Source: Blastobasis lacticolella
Lineage: Eukaryota > Arthropoda > Insecta > Lepidoptera > Blastobasidae
DNA: 64,000 nucleotides
Direction of reading: 5' to 3'
Assembly: GCA_905147135.1 (NCBI GenBank)
Contig: LR990067.1
Location: 4,898,001 to 4,962,000, forward strand
Positions 10,130 through 21,700 of this stretch are shown piece after piece. The notes under the pieces are model-generated. The model saw only the letters and a list, made by a program, of their open reading frames with translations. It was not told the origin of the DNA and ran no database searches. The translations under genes were made by a program, and so were the position numbers. How positions within the stretch are numbered: position 1 is the first letter of the stretch; each line of letters opens with the position of its first letter.

Positions 10130-10290
10130 TGTGGTCTGAGTCCCTACCGGCTGGACTTGACCTACCTTGGCTGACATGGAAGTCTCTGAACAGACTCCGG
10201 ACCCAAGTCGGCCGAAGCAGGGAAAATATGTGTCGGTGGGGCTATAGCTCGGATATGGTTTGCCTGTGTGGTGGTTCCTGACAATAGCAC
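10130..10290 (+). mobile_element. Fragment of a non-LTR retrotransposon ORF2 C-terminus
   Basis: The plus-strand frame reads LPWLTWKSLNRLRTQVGRSR and then WGYSSDMVCLCGG before a stop. This is the W.SLNRLRTG.G.C..N...WG.......C.CG zinc-knuckle-like region common in jockey-like ORF2 ends. No neighbouring reverse transcriptase remains. Confidence 0.65.
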
Positions 10291-10439
10291 ACCTGTTAAT
10301 TTGTCCAGCGTGCCCTACAACTTGCACGCGCGAGGATTTGTACGCGGCCACGAACAACGCTGTATCTACGGCGGAGTACTGGTCCTCGCAAATTTGACCC
10401 GCCAAGATGTTGGTGGATGAAAAATTAATTATGAAAATA

Positions 10440-10745
10440 AACCTCAGGTGGTAGGACTCTCTCAAGCCTCAAGAGTACGCCTGTGTAAACCAACGCCTTA
10501 TCTATTTCTACCTCCAAGCGATAACGCTTGCATTGTTGTGTTCCGGTTTGAAGCATAAGGTAGCCAGCGCAATTACAGGCATGATGCGTTATATTGTAGT
10601 CCTTACAGTGACAACGCACCTGCGGTTCTGCATTTTTGTTACCTGCAACCTAAATATATGAATTGTAGATGTTATGGGCGACAGTTACCATTTACCATCA
10701 GGTGGGCTGTCTGCTTGTTTGTCACGGAGTAGCATAAAAAAATCT
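10440..10745. repeat. Dispersed repeat, second copy at 20.95-21.24 kb
   Basis: Both copies share CAGGTGGTAGG, CGCCTTATCTATTTCT, TAAGGTAGCCAGC, CAACGCACCTG and GGTTCTGCATTTTT in the same order and orientation. Probably the 3' portion of a retroelement. Confidence 0.65.
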
Positions 10746-10794
10746 ATTGTGGGCGCGCGAGTTCATGTCCATCGGGCCCGACCGTAACTCGAAC

Positions 10795-10935
10795 GGATTG
10801 TGTAATAAGTATGTATTTAAAAAAAAAAGTATTTAAGTAATATATCAGTAATCTAGTACCCATAGCACAGGCTTTGCTTAGTTTGGGGCTAGATGGCGCT
10901 GTGTGAATTTGTCCAGGAATATTTATTTATTATTA
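10795..10935 (+). mobile_element. SINE family B, 3' part
   Basis: Carries AATAAGTATGTATTT, an A-run, ATATCAGTAATCTAGTACCC, GCTTTGCTTAGTTTGGGGCT, AGATGGCGCTGTGTGAATTT and a (TTATTA)n end, as in the full copy at 40,042-40,310. Followed at about 10,950-11,000 by a short hairpin around CATCGCTATCTCACTCG / CGAGTGAGATGGCGATG. Confidence 0.75.
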
Positions 10936-10999
10936 TTATTATTATTATACATCGCTATCTCACTCGCTCATACCGCAACCGAGTGAGATGGCGATGTAT

Positions 11000-11871
11000 T
11001 GAGCTTTCAATACTACTCGAATTATTTTAGCGGTTGTGGCCGATGGACATGAACTCGCGCGCGCACTGTAGGAATTCTGACATGATAATTGGAAATAAGG
11101 TCTTTCTGGAGCAAGAGTTTAATTGCTCCGGGCTGTTATTTCCAGATTTCTTAGAATGTAGTTATTTCTAGAAAAAAACTATTCCATAGATGGTAGCCGC
11201 TTTCCATCTGGTGAACCGTCACTCCGCCTCTATAGACAAAAAAAAAGATGGAACCTGCACAATAAAGATAATTTAAGGCATTATTTCCACGACATGATCT
11301 CCAGTTAGGTATTGACACAGTTCACGATGTCGTTCTAATTAGAACTGTATCACGTTTAGAAAAAGCTCAGTCTTCTCGGTCAGACGAATAAATAAAACAA
11401 CGTAATAATTATAAAAAACATAGTCCTTATATTTTGTGTTGTTCCAGACCTGACATTAAATTCAATACATTATACATACAATAATAGTTATCATAATTAT
11501 AGTTAAATATCAACAAAGCTATTCTTAAAAACGTATATCATTTCTCGAACATTCTTAATCTTTCTACACTACAATCCATTATATTTTTTGTCATGACATC
11601 ACTTGGTATTACCTATTACTTACAAGGGATCGGAAATTTACGGAAATGAATAGATGCAAAAACTGTGTAAAAATTGAATAAAAACAAACATTAAAACATT
11701 CACAAAAGAAAACTGAACCACGGTGGAATGCTGCATATGTAAATACCAAGTGATTAGGCTATAATAATATAATTATAGTTGTAATATTCTTTATACACAC
11801 ATTTGATGAGTTTGGAAATTTGAATCTAAACATTAATTTAAACTGTTTTATTTAAAAACCAATTGCTGGTA
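11000..11871. other. No gene seen
   Basis: AT-rich sequence. No recognised repeat apart from short motifs such as GGTAGCCGCTTTCCATCTGG (a non-LTR tail word) near 11,190. Confidence 0.35.
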
Positions 11872-12119
11872 CTTAGTAACAGATGCTTCGATTTGGCTGG
11901 AGCCGACCAACTGTCAGTTGCAGTTGATACTAATCCTTATTCAGTACAAAATAAAGTAGCTTTTGGATTTATTCGGAATCGCGGGCGAGCCGACCTTGGT
12001 CGGACGTCTGACCAGGTTCCCCGCACCCAAAAGCGACTTCATTTTATACTGCGTAAGGATAAGTATCAACTGCAACTGATGGTTGGTCTGCTCCAGCCAA
12101 ATCGAAGTGTCTGTTACTA
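11872..12119. mobile_element. MITE with about 95-bp terminal inverted repeats, TA duplication
   Basis: The left arm runs from GTAACAGATGCTTCGATTTG through CAGTTGCAGTTGATACTAAT to AAGTAGCTTTTGG. The right arm is its near-perfect inverse, from CCAAAAGCGACTTCATTTTA to CGAAGTGTCTGTTAC. TA flanks both ends, as for Tc1/mariner-type MITEs. An ORF spans it in both directions only because of the inverted symmetry. Confidence 0.8.
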
Positions 12120-12359
12120 GTTGTACTTTGCAATGTGTTTTATCCAATGACGAAAAAAACACCCTTACTCCGTAAGGAGGACAGGCCTTATCGTACAATT
12201 TCTAGCTGCCATGCTGATTTCTACATTTACCTTGGACGTATAAAGAATATTACATTACCATACAAATTTAATTCACATGTTTTGTAATTTATTATTTTTT
12301 TTCATCGTCAACAGTTCAGTTTATTATATGGAGATAGATAAGAGTTGGTTTGGTCTGGA

Positions 12360-12690
12360 TACGTGGTAAGTAGGTGCCTAAACCTGCCAGTATCAGGAAG
12401 GTCCTGAGGGCTTACTACGTAAAGCTGTTGCCAACAATTATCTGATTTCAATGATAGAAATTGTTACTTTTGCGATTCTATATCATCGATTTCATGGGTT
12501 CTGTTGCTAACATAGTTCAATTACAACAAACTGAAACTATTTAAGCGATCCTACCTAATCCCACAAGTGTCAATTTCAATCATTGACATCAGACAATTGT
12601 TGGCAACAGAGTTATAGGAAGCGATGGATTGACTTCGCCGAGTCGGACGCGAGAGCCAACGGCTTACAATGCGTATATCATAGCTGACAT
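12360..12690. mobile_element. Mixed fragments: RTE-like 3' end and MITE family D
   Basis: 12,371-12,412 (TAGGTGCCTAAACCTGCCAG) and 12,618-12,668 (GAAGCGATGGATTGACTTCG, then CCGAGTCGGACGCGAGAGCC) match the 3' end of the RTE-like element at 48.6-48.8 kb. Between them lie MITE D words (TTGCCAACAATTATCTGATT; ATGGGTTCTGTTGCTAACA), so a MITE D copy appears to split an RTE fragment. Confidence 0.6.
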
Positions 12691-12959
12691 TGTTATAATT
12701 TAGATCAAAATGAATATCTTCAAATAAATCCATCTCCATACAATATCCCTTATAAAACTACAGTCAAATTTAGCAACCGTTATAATACTTTCAACTTTAC
12801 AGTCTCCCAAACCATATATTACAATACTTATACATTATATCTGTGTACTTATAATGGAAAGTATAAAAGTTATACATACATCAATGTACGAGGAAACATT
12901 ACACTTCAGGTAACTATATTTCGGAATTCACTTCGTCACTACCTGTTTTTAAACAATGT

Positions 12960-13190
12960 AATATAGAATGTTTCAAACTATCGCGGTTATTATCACACAG
13001 TTTCCTACCAGTCGGTAACAGTCGTCCCGTGACCATGATGCATGCAACTGTGTCGAAATATCGGACTATTCGCGGTAGGGAACCCGGATAAAGCCTTAAA
13101 ATTTAATATACATTGCGCCTCGGATATAAGTATTCGGTGTCGCTTATCGATGTAGGTCAAATTCACGCGGCAATGTATATAAAATCTTAA
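12960..13190. repeat. Dispersed repeat E (partner at 57.66-57.81 kb)
   Basis: Shares AAACTATCGCGGTTATTATC, TGACCATGATGCATGCAACT, GTGTCGAAATATCGG and GGGAACCCGGA-type words with 57,665-57,805. The AAACTATCGCGG word is inverted relative to the rest between the two copies, suggesting inverted ends. A scrap is at 40,330-40,355. Confidence 0.55.
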
Positions 13191-15521
13191 TTTTGTCTGT
13201 TTGGCTTGGCTTGCTATGTTAGGATGAGTCATAATATAATATCATCAAAATGAATATCTAAAAAATTTTAGTCAAAAATAAGTTAAGTAAGGACCTATAA
13301 ATACAGAATAGGCAAAAAGAATACTCAAAATTTTGCATAACGCTGGGACCCTGAGACTGGTTGAATAGTTTTGGGATTATTTTTTTTATTTAACGTCTAC
13401 AGGTTGTTATAAAAAGTACAAGCTTTATACAGGGCGCACAGTTATTTAGTAATAGCCCGATATATTTATACATTTGTATGTCTCTAAAAATATTACAACT
13501 ATGGGCGTTTCACCATCGATCATAAAAACAGGTAGTACCGAAACAGACTCCAAGCCAACTAAAATTTCTAATATAGGAAAAATACAAATAAAAAAAACTT
13601 ATTTTTAAAATAAAATAAATAAAGCACAGGTCGAAACGACAAACTTAACAATTATACAAAAAATAATAATAACGTGTAGTGTCGGAAACTGAGCTTTTGA
13701 AGCTCTTTTTGCCTGGATTCAGATTAGTTGGCATTGTTTGTATCAATACAAAACTTCAGTATAGATACTTCAGGCTTTCACTAGATGACGCTGTACAATA
13801 TTTCTGCATCGCGGTAACGAATGTGCGGTTCGTATTATATAGGTTGTTTGTGTTAAATTTTTTATTACACCTATTGATACCAATACAATCAACTTAACCA
13901 CCACCAGTAAAAAATGACCTATCATCACTACGGATGCGCATAGAAAGCGGAGACGTTCCAAAGTCTAAAACGGGTTGACACGGTCTTCTACATAAGACAA
14001 ACTACATATGCGGAAGAAATCTGTAGAAGTCATGTTTTACAGATTTCTACAGGGTTCTTACTGAGCTATCCTACCCTATTTTGAAGACCTTTTGTACAGT
14101 CAGCTGCAGAGTCAATTGACCCCCTAGCATACATTTAATGTATGGTAGAGGGGTCAGTTCTTTCTACAGCACAACAAGAAAGCAATAAAAAAACTTAAAA
14201 AAAAAAATAAAAAAATTGAGACAAGGTCCGCCGTCGAAACAAAACCATGTCATTGGCTCAAACGAAACTGTCAATTTACAGCCGATGTTACTGTCACGGC
14301 AGTATTTTGGACCTAAAACCCACAAAATCCTACAGCGAGATAAAAACATTGCCAACAAAAAAAATCCGTGACTAAAAAACCTAATAAAAAAAAATCAATC
14401 ACAATACAAAAACACCAGGCTAAACTTAACTTTAAAAACTCGACTAAAATACATTTGATAAACAAAACATGTAACACTAAATGGAATCCGAGATGTCTAT
14501 AACGTAAACCTATATATTAAAACATGTGTTGTTCATAATTAAAAATTATAATTAGTCAATCATATCAAATACCTAGTTTGTTCGTTCTCTATTCGAGCGT
14601 TCCTTATCACATTTATACAGCTAATAAAAGCCCAAGAATTCATGAAGAAATCCATATTTATAATTAATAATTAGACATAATAATAATGTTTCTAAATCTA
14701 AAAATCTTAAAATTTATAAAAAAGTGAGGTATTTTTCTTGTATACTGGGTGAGAATGCGTCCATCGCAGGAATAAACTATACATATACTTAATACAAGCA
14801 GGATGTAGAATCAAATATTTAATATAAAATTGTTTCACACCATGCCTAAAATCTGATCATTGTTCTTAGGAGACTCGAAAACTTCCATTTTCAATATAAT
14901 AGTTATTATTAATAAAAAAAATTGCCAGTTAAACTACAGCCTAATACTAGGTTGAATATAATATTTTCAAGTGTATTGTACTTGGTATGTAAAAATATAC
15001 ATATATAGGTAATATTTTACAACAAATATTTTATAATAAGTACTATAATATTAGTAACAGGCTTGCGACGCATATATTGGTTTTAAATGCAGAGTGACGC
15101 GATGATATTTATAATTTAAATGCAACTTATTCGCAACTTAAAGTCCGTATCAAATACAAATATAGAACGAAAAGTGAACAAATATGGCGATGTAGTCGGC
15201 GAATGAGTTACGAACGAAAGAAATACTACATATTTCATGAGATACTACATATTTCATGAAATACTACATATTTTATAAAATACTACATGATATAAAAAAT
15301 ACTGCATATTTCGTTTTCCATTTTCTATAAGATATTAAGCCCTTAAGTCTGAACAAAATGATAACGAATGAGGATCAATCACATGGTAGAATTTTTTATG
15401 GTAGCATTTTCATAGCAATGAAACCCAGTTAAAGAATTTTTGAAATCCATTTAGAAATGCCAAGTTATATGGGTTTGAAGGTAATGTCAAGCGCAATGAA
15501 ATATGTACTTTATTGTGTGTT
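13191..15521. other. Long AT-rich stretch, no gene seen
   Basis: Mostly low-complexity A/T sequence. One strong hairpin (14,114-14,158) and a short set of ACTACATATTTCATGA direct repeats (15,225-15,310) are visible. No ORF above about 70 codons carries a recognisable feature. It lies 3' of both convergent genes. Confidence 0.5.
14114..14158. other. Hairpin-forming inverted repeat
   Basis: TTGACCCCCTAGCATACAT is followed, after four bases, by TGTATGGTAGAGGGGTCAG. The arms pair with two or three mismatches and a short loop. No adjacent gene explains it; a small palindromic transposon remnant is the simplest reading. Confidence 0.5.
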
Positions 15522-15785
15522 CCGTCATCACAGCCCGTAACAGTCCACTGCAGGACTTAGGGCCTCTCCCACGAAAGGGGGGTTATTGCCATAATCTCCA
15601 CGCCTGGCAGGCGGGTTGGAGATCGCAGTGTTTAAATATAACAATGGAAAATGCTGCTGCCCATTTTCCAGACTACGGAGACTCTTGATCTTTTGCCTCG
15701 AAAACATTAGTCGCCTTGTACGACACCCATGAGTGAAGGGGTTAGTGCTATTCTACTCTGCCGGACACCACACGGCCAGTGGTTA
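15522..15785 (-). mobile_element. SINE family C, near full length
   Basis: Reverse complement of the family defined at 60,415-60,674. It runs from CATCACAGCCCGTAACAGTC, through CCTCTCCCACGAAAGG and GGCAGGCGGGTTGGAGATCG, to CTCTGCCGGACACCACACGG. No clear target-site duplication was found for this copy. Confidence 0.8.
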
Positions 15786-17049
15786 AGGTATACCCGGGTG
15801 TCGAATGACGTCATAAGACATGTCAAAATCTAGTGTTCTAGCGCACATATCTTCTTTGGTTTGAGGGATATCGTGAAAATTTCTTCACAGTCATTCATGT
15901 GGTATCATAAGCTAATGGAAAAGTCATAAACAAAAATCGTGACTGATCCTCATTAAGTAGGTCATCTAAAACTTTTCTAACCACTCGCCAGATGGCACCC
16001 CGACAATTATGGTAACTGAAGATCGCTTGAAATAGATACTTAGCAAAGACGATATACACTTTTTTTTTTTCCATTTCTTCACCTTTCAAAGTTATGTTTA
16101 TTTTAATAGACTTTTTATATTTAAGTTTAGTATTAGTTGTCTGCATGACATCACTGCCACAATAATACAGATTTAAAAAAGAAAGTACCAAAATTATGAG
16201 CGCCATATATTGATATTGAAACCAACTGATAGTACCTACTGGAAAACTGCTCATTGTCTGTCCTGATACTGAATATCAGTATTCATATTTATTAATAAAA
16301 TATCAAACAATCCTGGTACGCTTTTTAAATTTTAGTCAGGCCATATGTTGTTTACTTTTTGATCTATTAACTTCGATACAGACTTTATATCTCGCGATCG
16401 AATACACAATTTCATGGATACGTACAATTACATACTAAAAACACATTACACGACGAAACGATAGCGAAATGACATAACTATAATGAATTATACATAAATA
16501 TAATGTATCTTTTAGTCTAATCTGATCCACTGGAAAGCGCTTGGTATCTTTGCAGATATCGAGTTACATTTTTCGGAATATAGTCAATACAATCTATCTT
16601 ATAGATTTCAATGACAGTTAACGCCTCTAACGGTTTCTTTATCAATGAGGGTGTTCTGCAAAAATTTTCAAAAATCCACCAGATGGCGTCACTGAGAGGC
16701 CTGCTATCAAAATAAAGCCCTGCCATTGGCTGGGATCCATCCGCCATTTTACCGCAGTCGTTTCTGCCCAATAGCACGACAGCATTTTGACAACGGACCT
16801 CACTTCTCAGTAGCGACATCTGGTGGATTTTGAAATATCAAAATCCCTCATTATATCACCCAACAGTATCGCTTCCTTTTCCCATCTTGCGACAATAGTT
16901 CAAGCCAATATAGACCATATATAAATATATGACCATAGACCATATAGATATAGACCATATACCAGATAGAGATATAGGTGGTATCACCAACAGTTATATA
17001 ACAGGTATGTCACGAAAACCCCACCCCGTCCTAACCTACCTTAGACCAG
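15786..17049 (-). other. 3' flank of wit, probable 3'UTR
   Basis: Downstream of the wit stop on the minus strand. A plus-strand TTTATT near 16,287 would read AATAAA on the wit strand. A repeat-like pair (CCACCAGATGGCGTCACTGA near 16,680 and the inverted AGTAGCGACATCTGGTGGAT near 16,810) brackets a small element. A 119-codon minus ORF at 15,895-16,254 is not convincing. Confidence 0.4.
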
Positions 17050-18707
17050 CTACAAGCTATTACCGAACATCATCCTGTCATCGTAGAGACTCAATCTGTT
17101 ACTTTCACTTGCCCTGCCCTTCTGGAGAGCCCTGTCGCGTCTAGCCCTTCGTACTGCCACCGGCAGGTCCCCTGGAGTCTTGACCCTACCTGCCGGGTTC
17201 TGGAGATGCAAATCCCCTGACGAGGCGAATAGCTCACTCACCTGTTCGAGAGAATGCTGACGTTTAATCGTCAGTTTCTTCAGCGCAGGCTTAGGGGACT
17301 TAGGCTCCTCAGTTTCAGGTTGCGTCTTCTCATCAGCTGGCACGAAGGCAGCCAAGTACACAGGGTTGTCACCGCTGTAGCCGTTAAGGTTCTCCTTGTC
17401 GTTGGGATCGCTGAATTCGTTGTCGAAATTCGCGTACTTGTTCTGGCATTTGTTGAAGGTGAAGTCCGCCGTTTTGGTCTGCGACGACTCTTTTAAGACC
17501 TCGTTCTGGTATTTCTTCTTGTCTGGCTCGTTTTTGGGTATCGTCTGCATGGTTATCTTCGAGCCACCGTTCTCTGAGAGAAGCATCAGATGCTCATCTT
17601 CGCTCGATGAGCAGTCGGAGTTCACATCGAATGGGCTGTCTTGATTGTAGGTCTCTACAGGATTATCTATGTATTGGAGTTCTAAATTGATGCTGGCTCT
17701 GGAAGACCCAGCCGAGTTGGAATTCGTTATGATTCTGTTGTCGCAACTGAGTCGCTTCTTCACAGTGGAATCTTCGGATTCCGAATTTCCCGACCGGAAT
17801 ATGCTTTGCGAGGACATAGAGGTTCGGACAGATTGTTTGTTGATGCTCTCGGAGCTGCCTCGCTTGTTTCTCATCTCAATAAGGTTGGCGTAGTCCGAGG
17901 GTTTCGCTTTTGGAACTATTACTGCGAAGATTTGGCTCTGGGTTTTTGGTTCGCCTTCGTCTCTATTAGGGAGCTCTTTGAAACCGAAGACGTTGTTCTC
18001 TCTATTGAGATCTGATTCCAACATCATGGTTGGAGAAAGAGTTCTATTCGGTGGAGAGAGAGTGCAAGGCACTTCGAAGTCGAAGTTTCTATCCTGACTC
18101 AGCACCAGATTAGGTGGTCTCTCGTAGCCAACGTTACTTGGCTTCTCCGTCCTATCGTTCACTATCGAAGTCCGAGTCCTTCCGTTCTGGGCGACAGAAT
18201 TCTCCGGCATCAGTTTCACCTCAGTCTCCAAAGCTTTAGAGTTCCTCCCAAGTTTCTTCTCGAAGAAACTCCGTATGCCCCATTTGGGCTTTTCCACTTT
18301 GACCACATTTTGAAGGTTCGTTTGCTTCGGTTTCCTCTCATCGTGGGAGCTGACATCGTTCTGGACGTAGTCCAGTAACGGTCTCTGGTAGGCTCGTATT
18401 TCGTTCAACCTATCCGAGTTTTCGAACTCAGGTATATGAGGCCGTACATTCCTTGCCACAGACAAGCAATTCTCATCTATATTCTGTACTCTAGGGCCTG
18501 AAGGTTCGCTGCTGGTTGAAGTGGATACATCTCGTAAGCTCCGTTGAAGGAGTTCTACGGTTATTGGTTCGGGAGTGTAGGTGTTTCGTTCGAGGCTTAT
18601 GTTGTGGCCGATATGGGTCTGAGGATAGAGAAGGGGAGTGGTGACGTCGCACGCCTGTGTGGAGGTGCAGTTTGAGTTCTTGTCCGGTTCTGGTGGTTGC
18701 GTCGGGT
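17050..18707 (-). CDS. wit: wit exon: long cytoplasmic tail and stop
   Basis: The acceptor is TTTATTTCCAG ending at 18,708. Two bases complete a codon, then PTQPPEPDKNSNCTSTQACD onward. The frame stays open for 552 codons to TAG at 17,050. The tail is Ser/Asn/Glu-rich and probably disordered, with KPKWGIRSFFEKKLGRN near its first third, an acidic SDCSSSEDEH patch, the basic LKKLTIKRQHSLEQVSEL segment, and a C-terminus RLSLYDDRMMFGNSL. GC content is much lower than in the kinase exons. In the fly protein the tail recruits LIMK1 (known); nothing in the sequence proves this here. ORFs on the opposite strand are shadows. Confidence 0.9.
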
Positions 18708-21700
18708 CTGGAAATAAAATGTAAAATGTTAGTTAGTTGCCTTCAAGGTCAGAGTCAATACGTGAAACAAATCCCAGTTGTGTTTTCGCGTACGAGGGCC
18801 CAGGGCCCGCCTTGATCAATATCTAGGATTTGGCAGATTAAATAATTATAGTGGTGCGACAGCCAGCTTGACCTCCGTGGTCCACCTGATTAGATTGGAT
18901 CATGGTTACACATTCGGTCGGTTAAATGTACAGGTTTCATCACGATGTTTTCTCACCGTAAGAGTATTAATATATACAATATATCCAGTTAGTATTCAAC
19001 TAATGTAAACGGCTCAGAAGAGAGTACAGGCGGCAGTGGGATTCGAACTCGGAACATCTTGCTTACGAGTCGGATACCTTAACCACTAGGCCACCGACGC
19101 TCGTCCATTCGAAATAAAGTGCAATTATTGTTAAAACTATACATTTTATTTTATTAGGTATTATTAGTTGGTACAGCAATCCACTCCAACCGAATGGCAG
19201 TCGCCCTACTGTAATTACCTGATCTGCCAAATCCTGGATCATGGGCAAGGCGGACCCCGGACCCTCGTACGCGGAAGCACAACCAGGATATTAACGCCAT
19301 CTTGGTGTTAATATCCTGGTCGTTGTTTATTTTGAATGTCAAATGTAAACTAGTGATGTCCAGTGCATATGGTCTAACGTGAAATGAGCCATATGGTGTT
19401 GGTGTGTTGTCCAGTACATATTGTCTAACGTCAAATGAGCCATACGGTGTTCGACCACGTCTTCGATTTCCTATCTAACCAAACTGGTGTGTCCTAGAAT
19501 AAATTGATTGGGTCGGCGGCGGCTCCCGGACCCTCGAGCTTAGAGTACAATCTTATATATATTTATAAAATTATGATATATTAGTATAGTAATGGACTCG
19601 CCTGTCCCCCCGCCGGGCCTCTGTAAGCGATTGTCGTGTCTCCGCGGACTTCGCACATGCGTTCTGTGTGTCCCCTAAACGTCTACTATCGATAGAAAGT
19701 GGCATACTTCTTCAACTCGATGACGTCGGATAATCTATCATACTCACAGTCTACCTGAGCTGCTATTGGCTATCATAGTGGACAACTGAATTTACACTAA
19801 TCTTACACTACTCTAATTTGGTAGACGCAACTGCCAGTGACCAACGTAGACGACGAATTCAGTTGTCAACTGAGTTGGACAATAGCCCCGCTAACCTGTA
19901 AAATCCTGCTCACAGTGAAGGACGACCCCGGGCTCTCGTGCTAGAGTATATGTAAAATTTGAACAATCTTATATATATAAAATTACAATATAATATAGTA
20001 TGCAGTATTCCACTCGCCTGTCCCCCCGCCGGGCCTCTGCAAGCGGTTGTCGTGTCTCCGCGGCGCGGGCGCGGCCACCAGCTGACGGACTTCGCACATG
20101 CGTTCTTCCACGCATACTGCTGTCAATCTGGGTGGAAGAGAGTATACGTGTTATATTCATATTCATCATCATATCAGCCAGAAGACGCCCACTGCTGGGC
20201 ATAGGCCTCCTCCAGAGATCTCCGCAAAGGCCGGTCCTGTGCCTTCCGCAACCAGCCTGCAATGTTTACCAGGTCGTCGGTCCACCTTGCAGGAGGCCTA
20301 CCCACGCTGCGTATTCAGACGCCTAAATTCAGAAGCAAAAGTCGTGAGTCAAATCAAAGTGGAATGTATCGTTCATAAAATAAGGTCAATTTGCGTATCA
20401 CAGCTTTTGAAAAGCGGAGCGACGCGTAATATTAATAAACACGGTACCCCTTGGTATCATGAATTTGAAGTCACCCTAAATAATAATCTTTATTGCTTTG
20501 CTTCTCAGGGCACAATCAATTACAAATAATTATGTACAATGAGACAATTATAAGTAATATTATATTGGCCGTGTGGTGACCGGCAGAGTAAAATAACACC
20601 AACCCCTTACGCTCATGGGTGTCGTACAAGGCGACTAATGTTTTCGAGGCAAAAGATCAAAAGTCTCCGTAGTCTGAAAAATGGGCAGCAGCATTCAAAC
20701 ACTGCGATCTCCAACCCGCCTGCCAAGCGTGGAGATTATGGCAATAACCTCCCCTTTCGTGGGAGAGGCCCTTAGTCCTGCAGTGGACTGTTACAAGCTG
20801 TGATGTGAAGTAATATTATGATCTACTTACATGACTGAGCTTTATAAAAAACTGGTTCTATTTGACTTAACAATACTTAACATGAAGTCCCTGTTTTCCA
20901 ACTAAGATACCCTGTGCTATGGGAAACAGTTTTATAAAATGATAGGTAAAATTTATCAGGTGGTAGGGCTCTGTCAAGCCTGAAGAGTCCGCCCGGGCGA
21001 GTTTCACCGCCTTATCTATTTCTGCCGCCAAGCAACATATTCTTGCATTCTGGTGTTCCTGTTTGAAGGATAAGGTAGCCAGCAAAATTACATGACAATG
21101 ACATGAGGCATTTAATCTTAGTCCTCACAGTGGCAACGCACCTGTGGTTCTGCATTTTTATTACTTGCAACCTAAATCTATGAATTGCAGATGTTACTAG
21201 TTACTAGTTTGTCACTGAATAGCATAAAAAAAGATAAGTGAACCGACAGTACCTGGCCTCAGCATCGTGGTCCCAGCACTCGTCGCAGGTATCAGCTGCC
21301 AATTTGAGCGCCCGCGGACACTCCGCCCCGCCGGAAGGCAGCGGGGGCCGTAGCTTGTTGCGGGATACTATGCTCTGGGGACGGGGGTGGTAAATACAAT
21401 TATAGATGATTTAAACATCGTCACTGTTAATGGTTTTTCTGGTGGCTGTAGAGGCCAACACGAGGAAAGGAAAGACAGACCTAATTATCTTCTTGTAGTT
21501 ATATTAGCAGCTTCAGTAGATGTAGTTCAAACAATCTCGCGTATGACTTTCGACTGATCGAATAGACAGGTTTCCGAGAAAGTTGTAGGAAAAGGTCTAG
21601 TTGTAGTTTGTATCTGCGTAGGTATACGGAAGTGCACTCTTTGTTGGACACTTCAAGTAAATCACCGAAGTGCAACACCGCTGCGAACTATTTTGGATTC

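Noticed and set aside
11863..12198. Overlapping 85-codon ORFs on both strands
   Set aside because: Produced by the near-perfect inverted symmetry of a MITE.
15895..16254. 119-codon minus-strand ORF with a hydrophobic start
   Set aside because: No recognisable domain, lies in the probable wit 3' flank, and overlaps the repeat word AGATGGCACCCCGACAATTA. Codon use looks like AT-rich non-coding DNA.
17254..18015. Several plus-strand ORFs of 70-80 codons
   Set aside because: Shadows of the long wit tail exon on the minus strand.
19500..19665. Alternative mutually exclusive wit exon
   Set aside because: The duplicate lacks the first half of the exon, and its frame does not fit either neighbour, so it is called a pseudo-exon. 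RNA-seq could overturn this.
19969..20262. 97-codon minus ORF at the GC-donor exon
   Set aside because: Wrong frame for the conserved LTAVCVEERM sequence; the spliced exon explains the locus.
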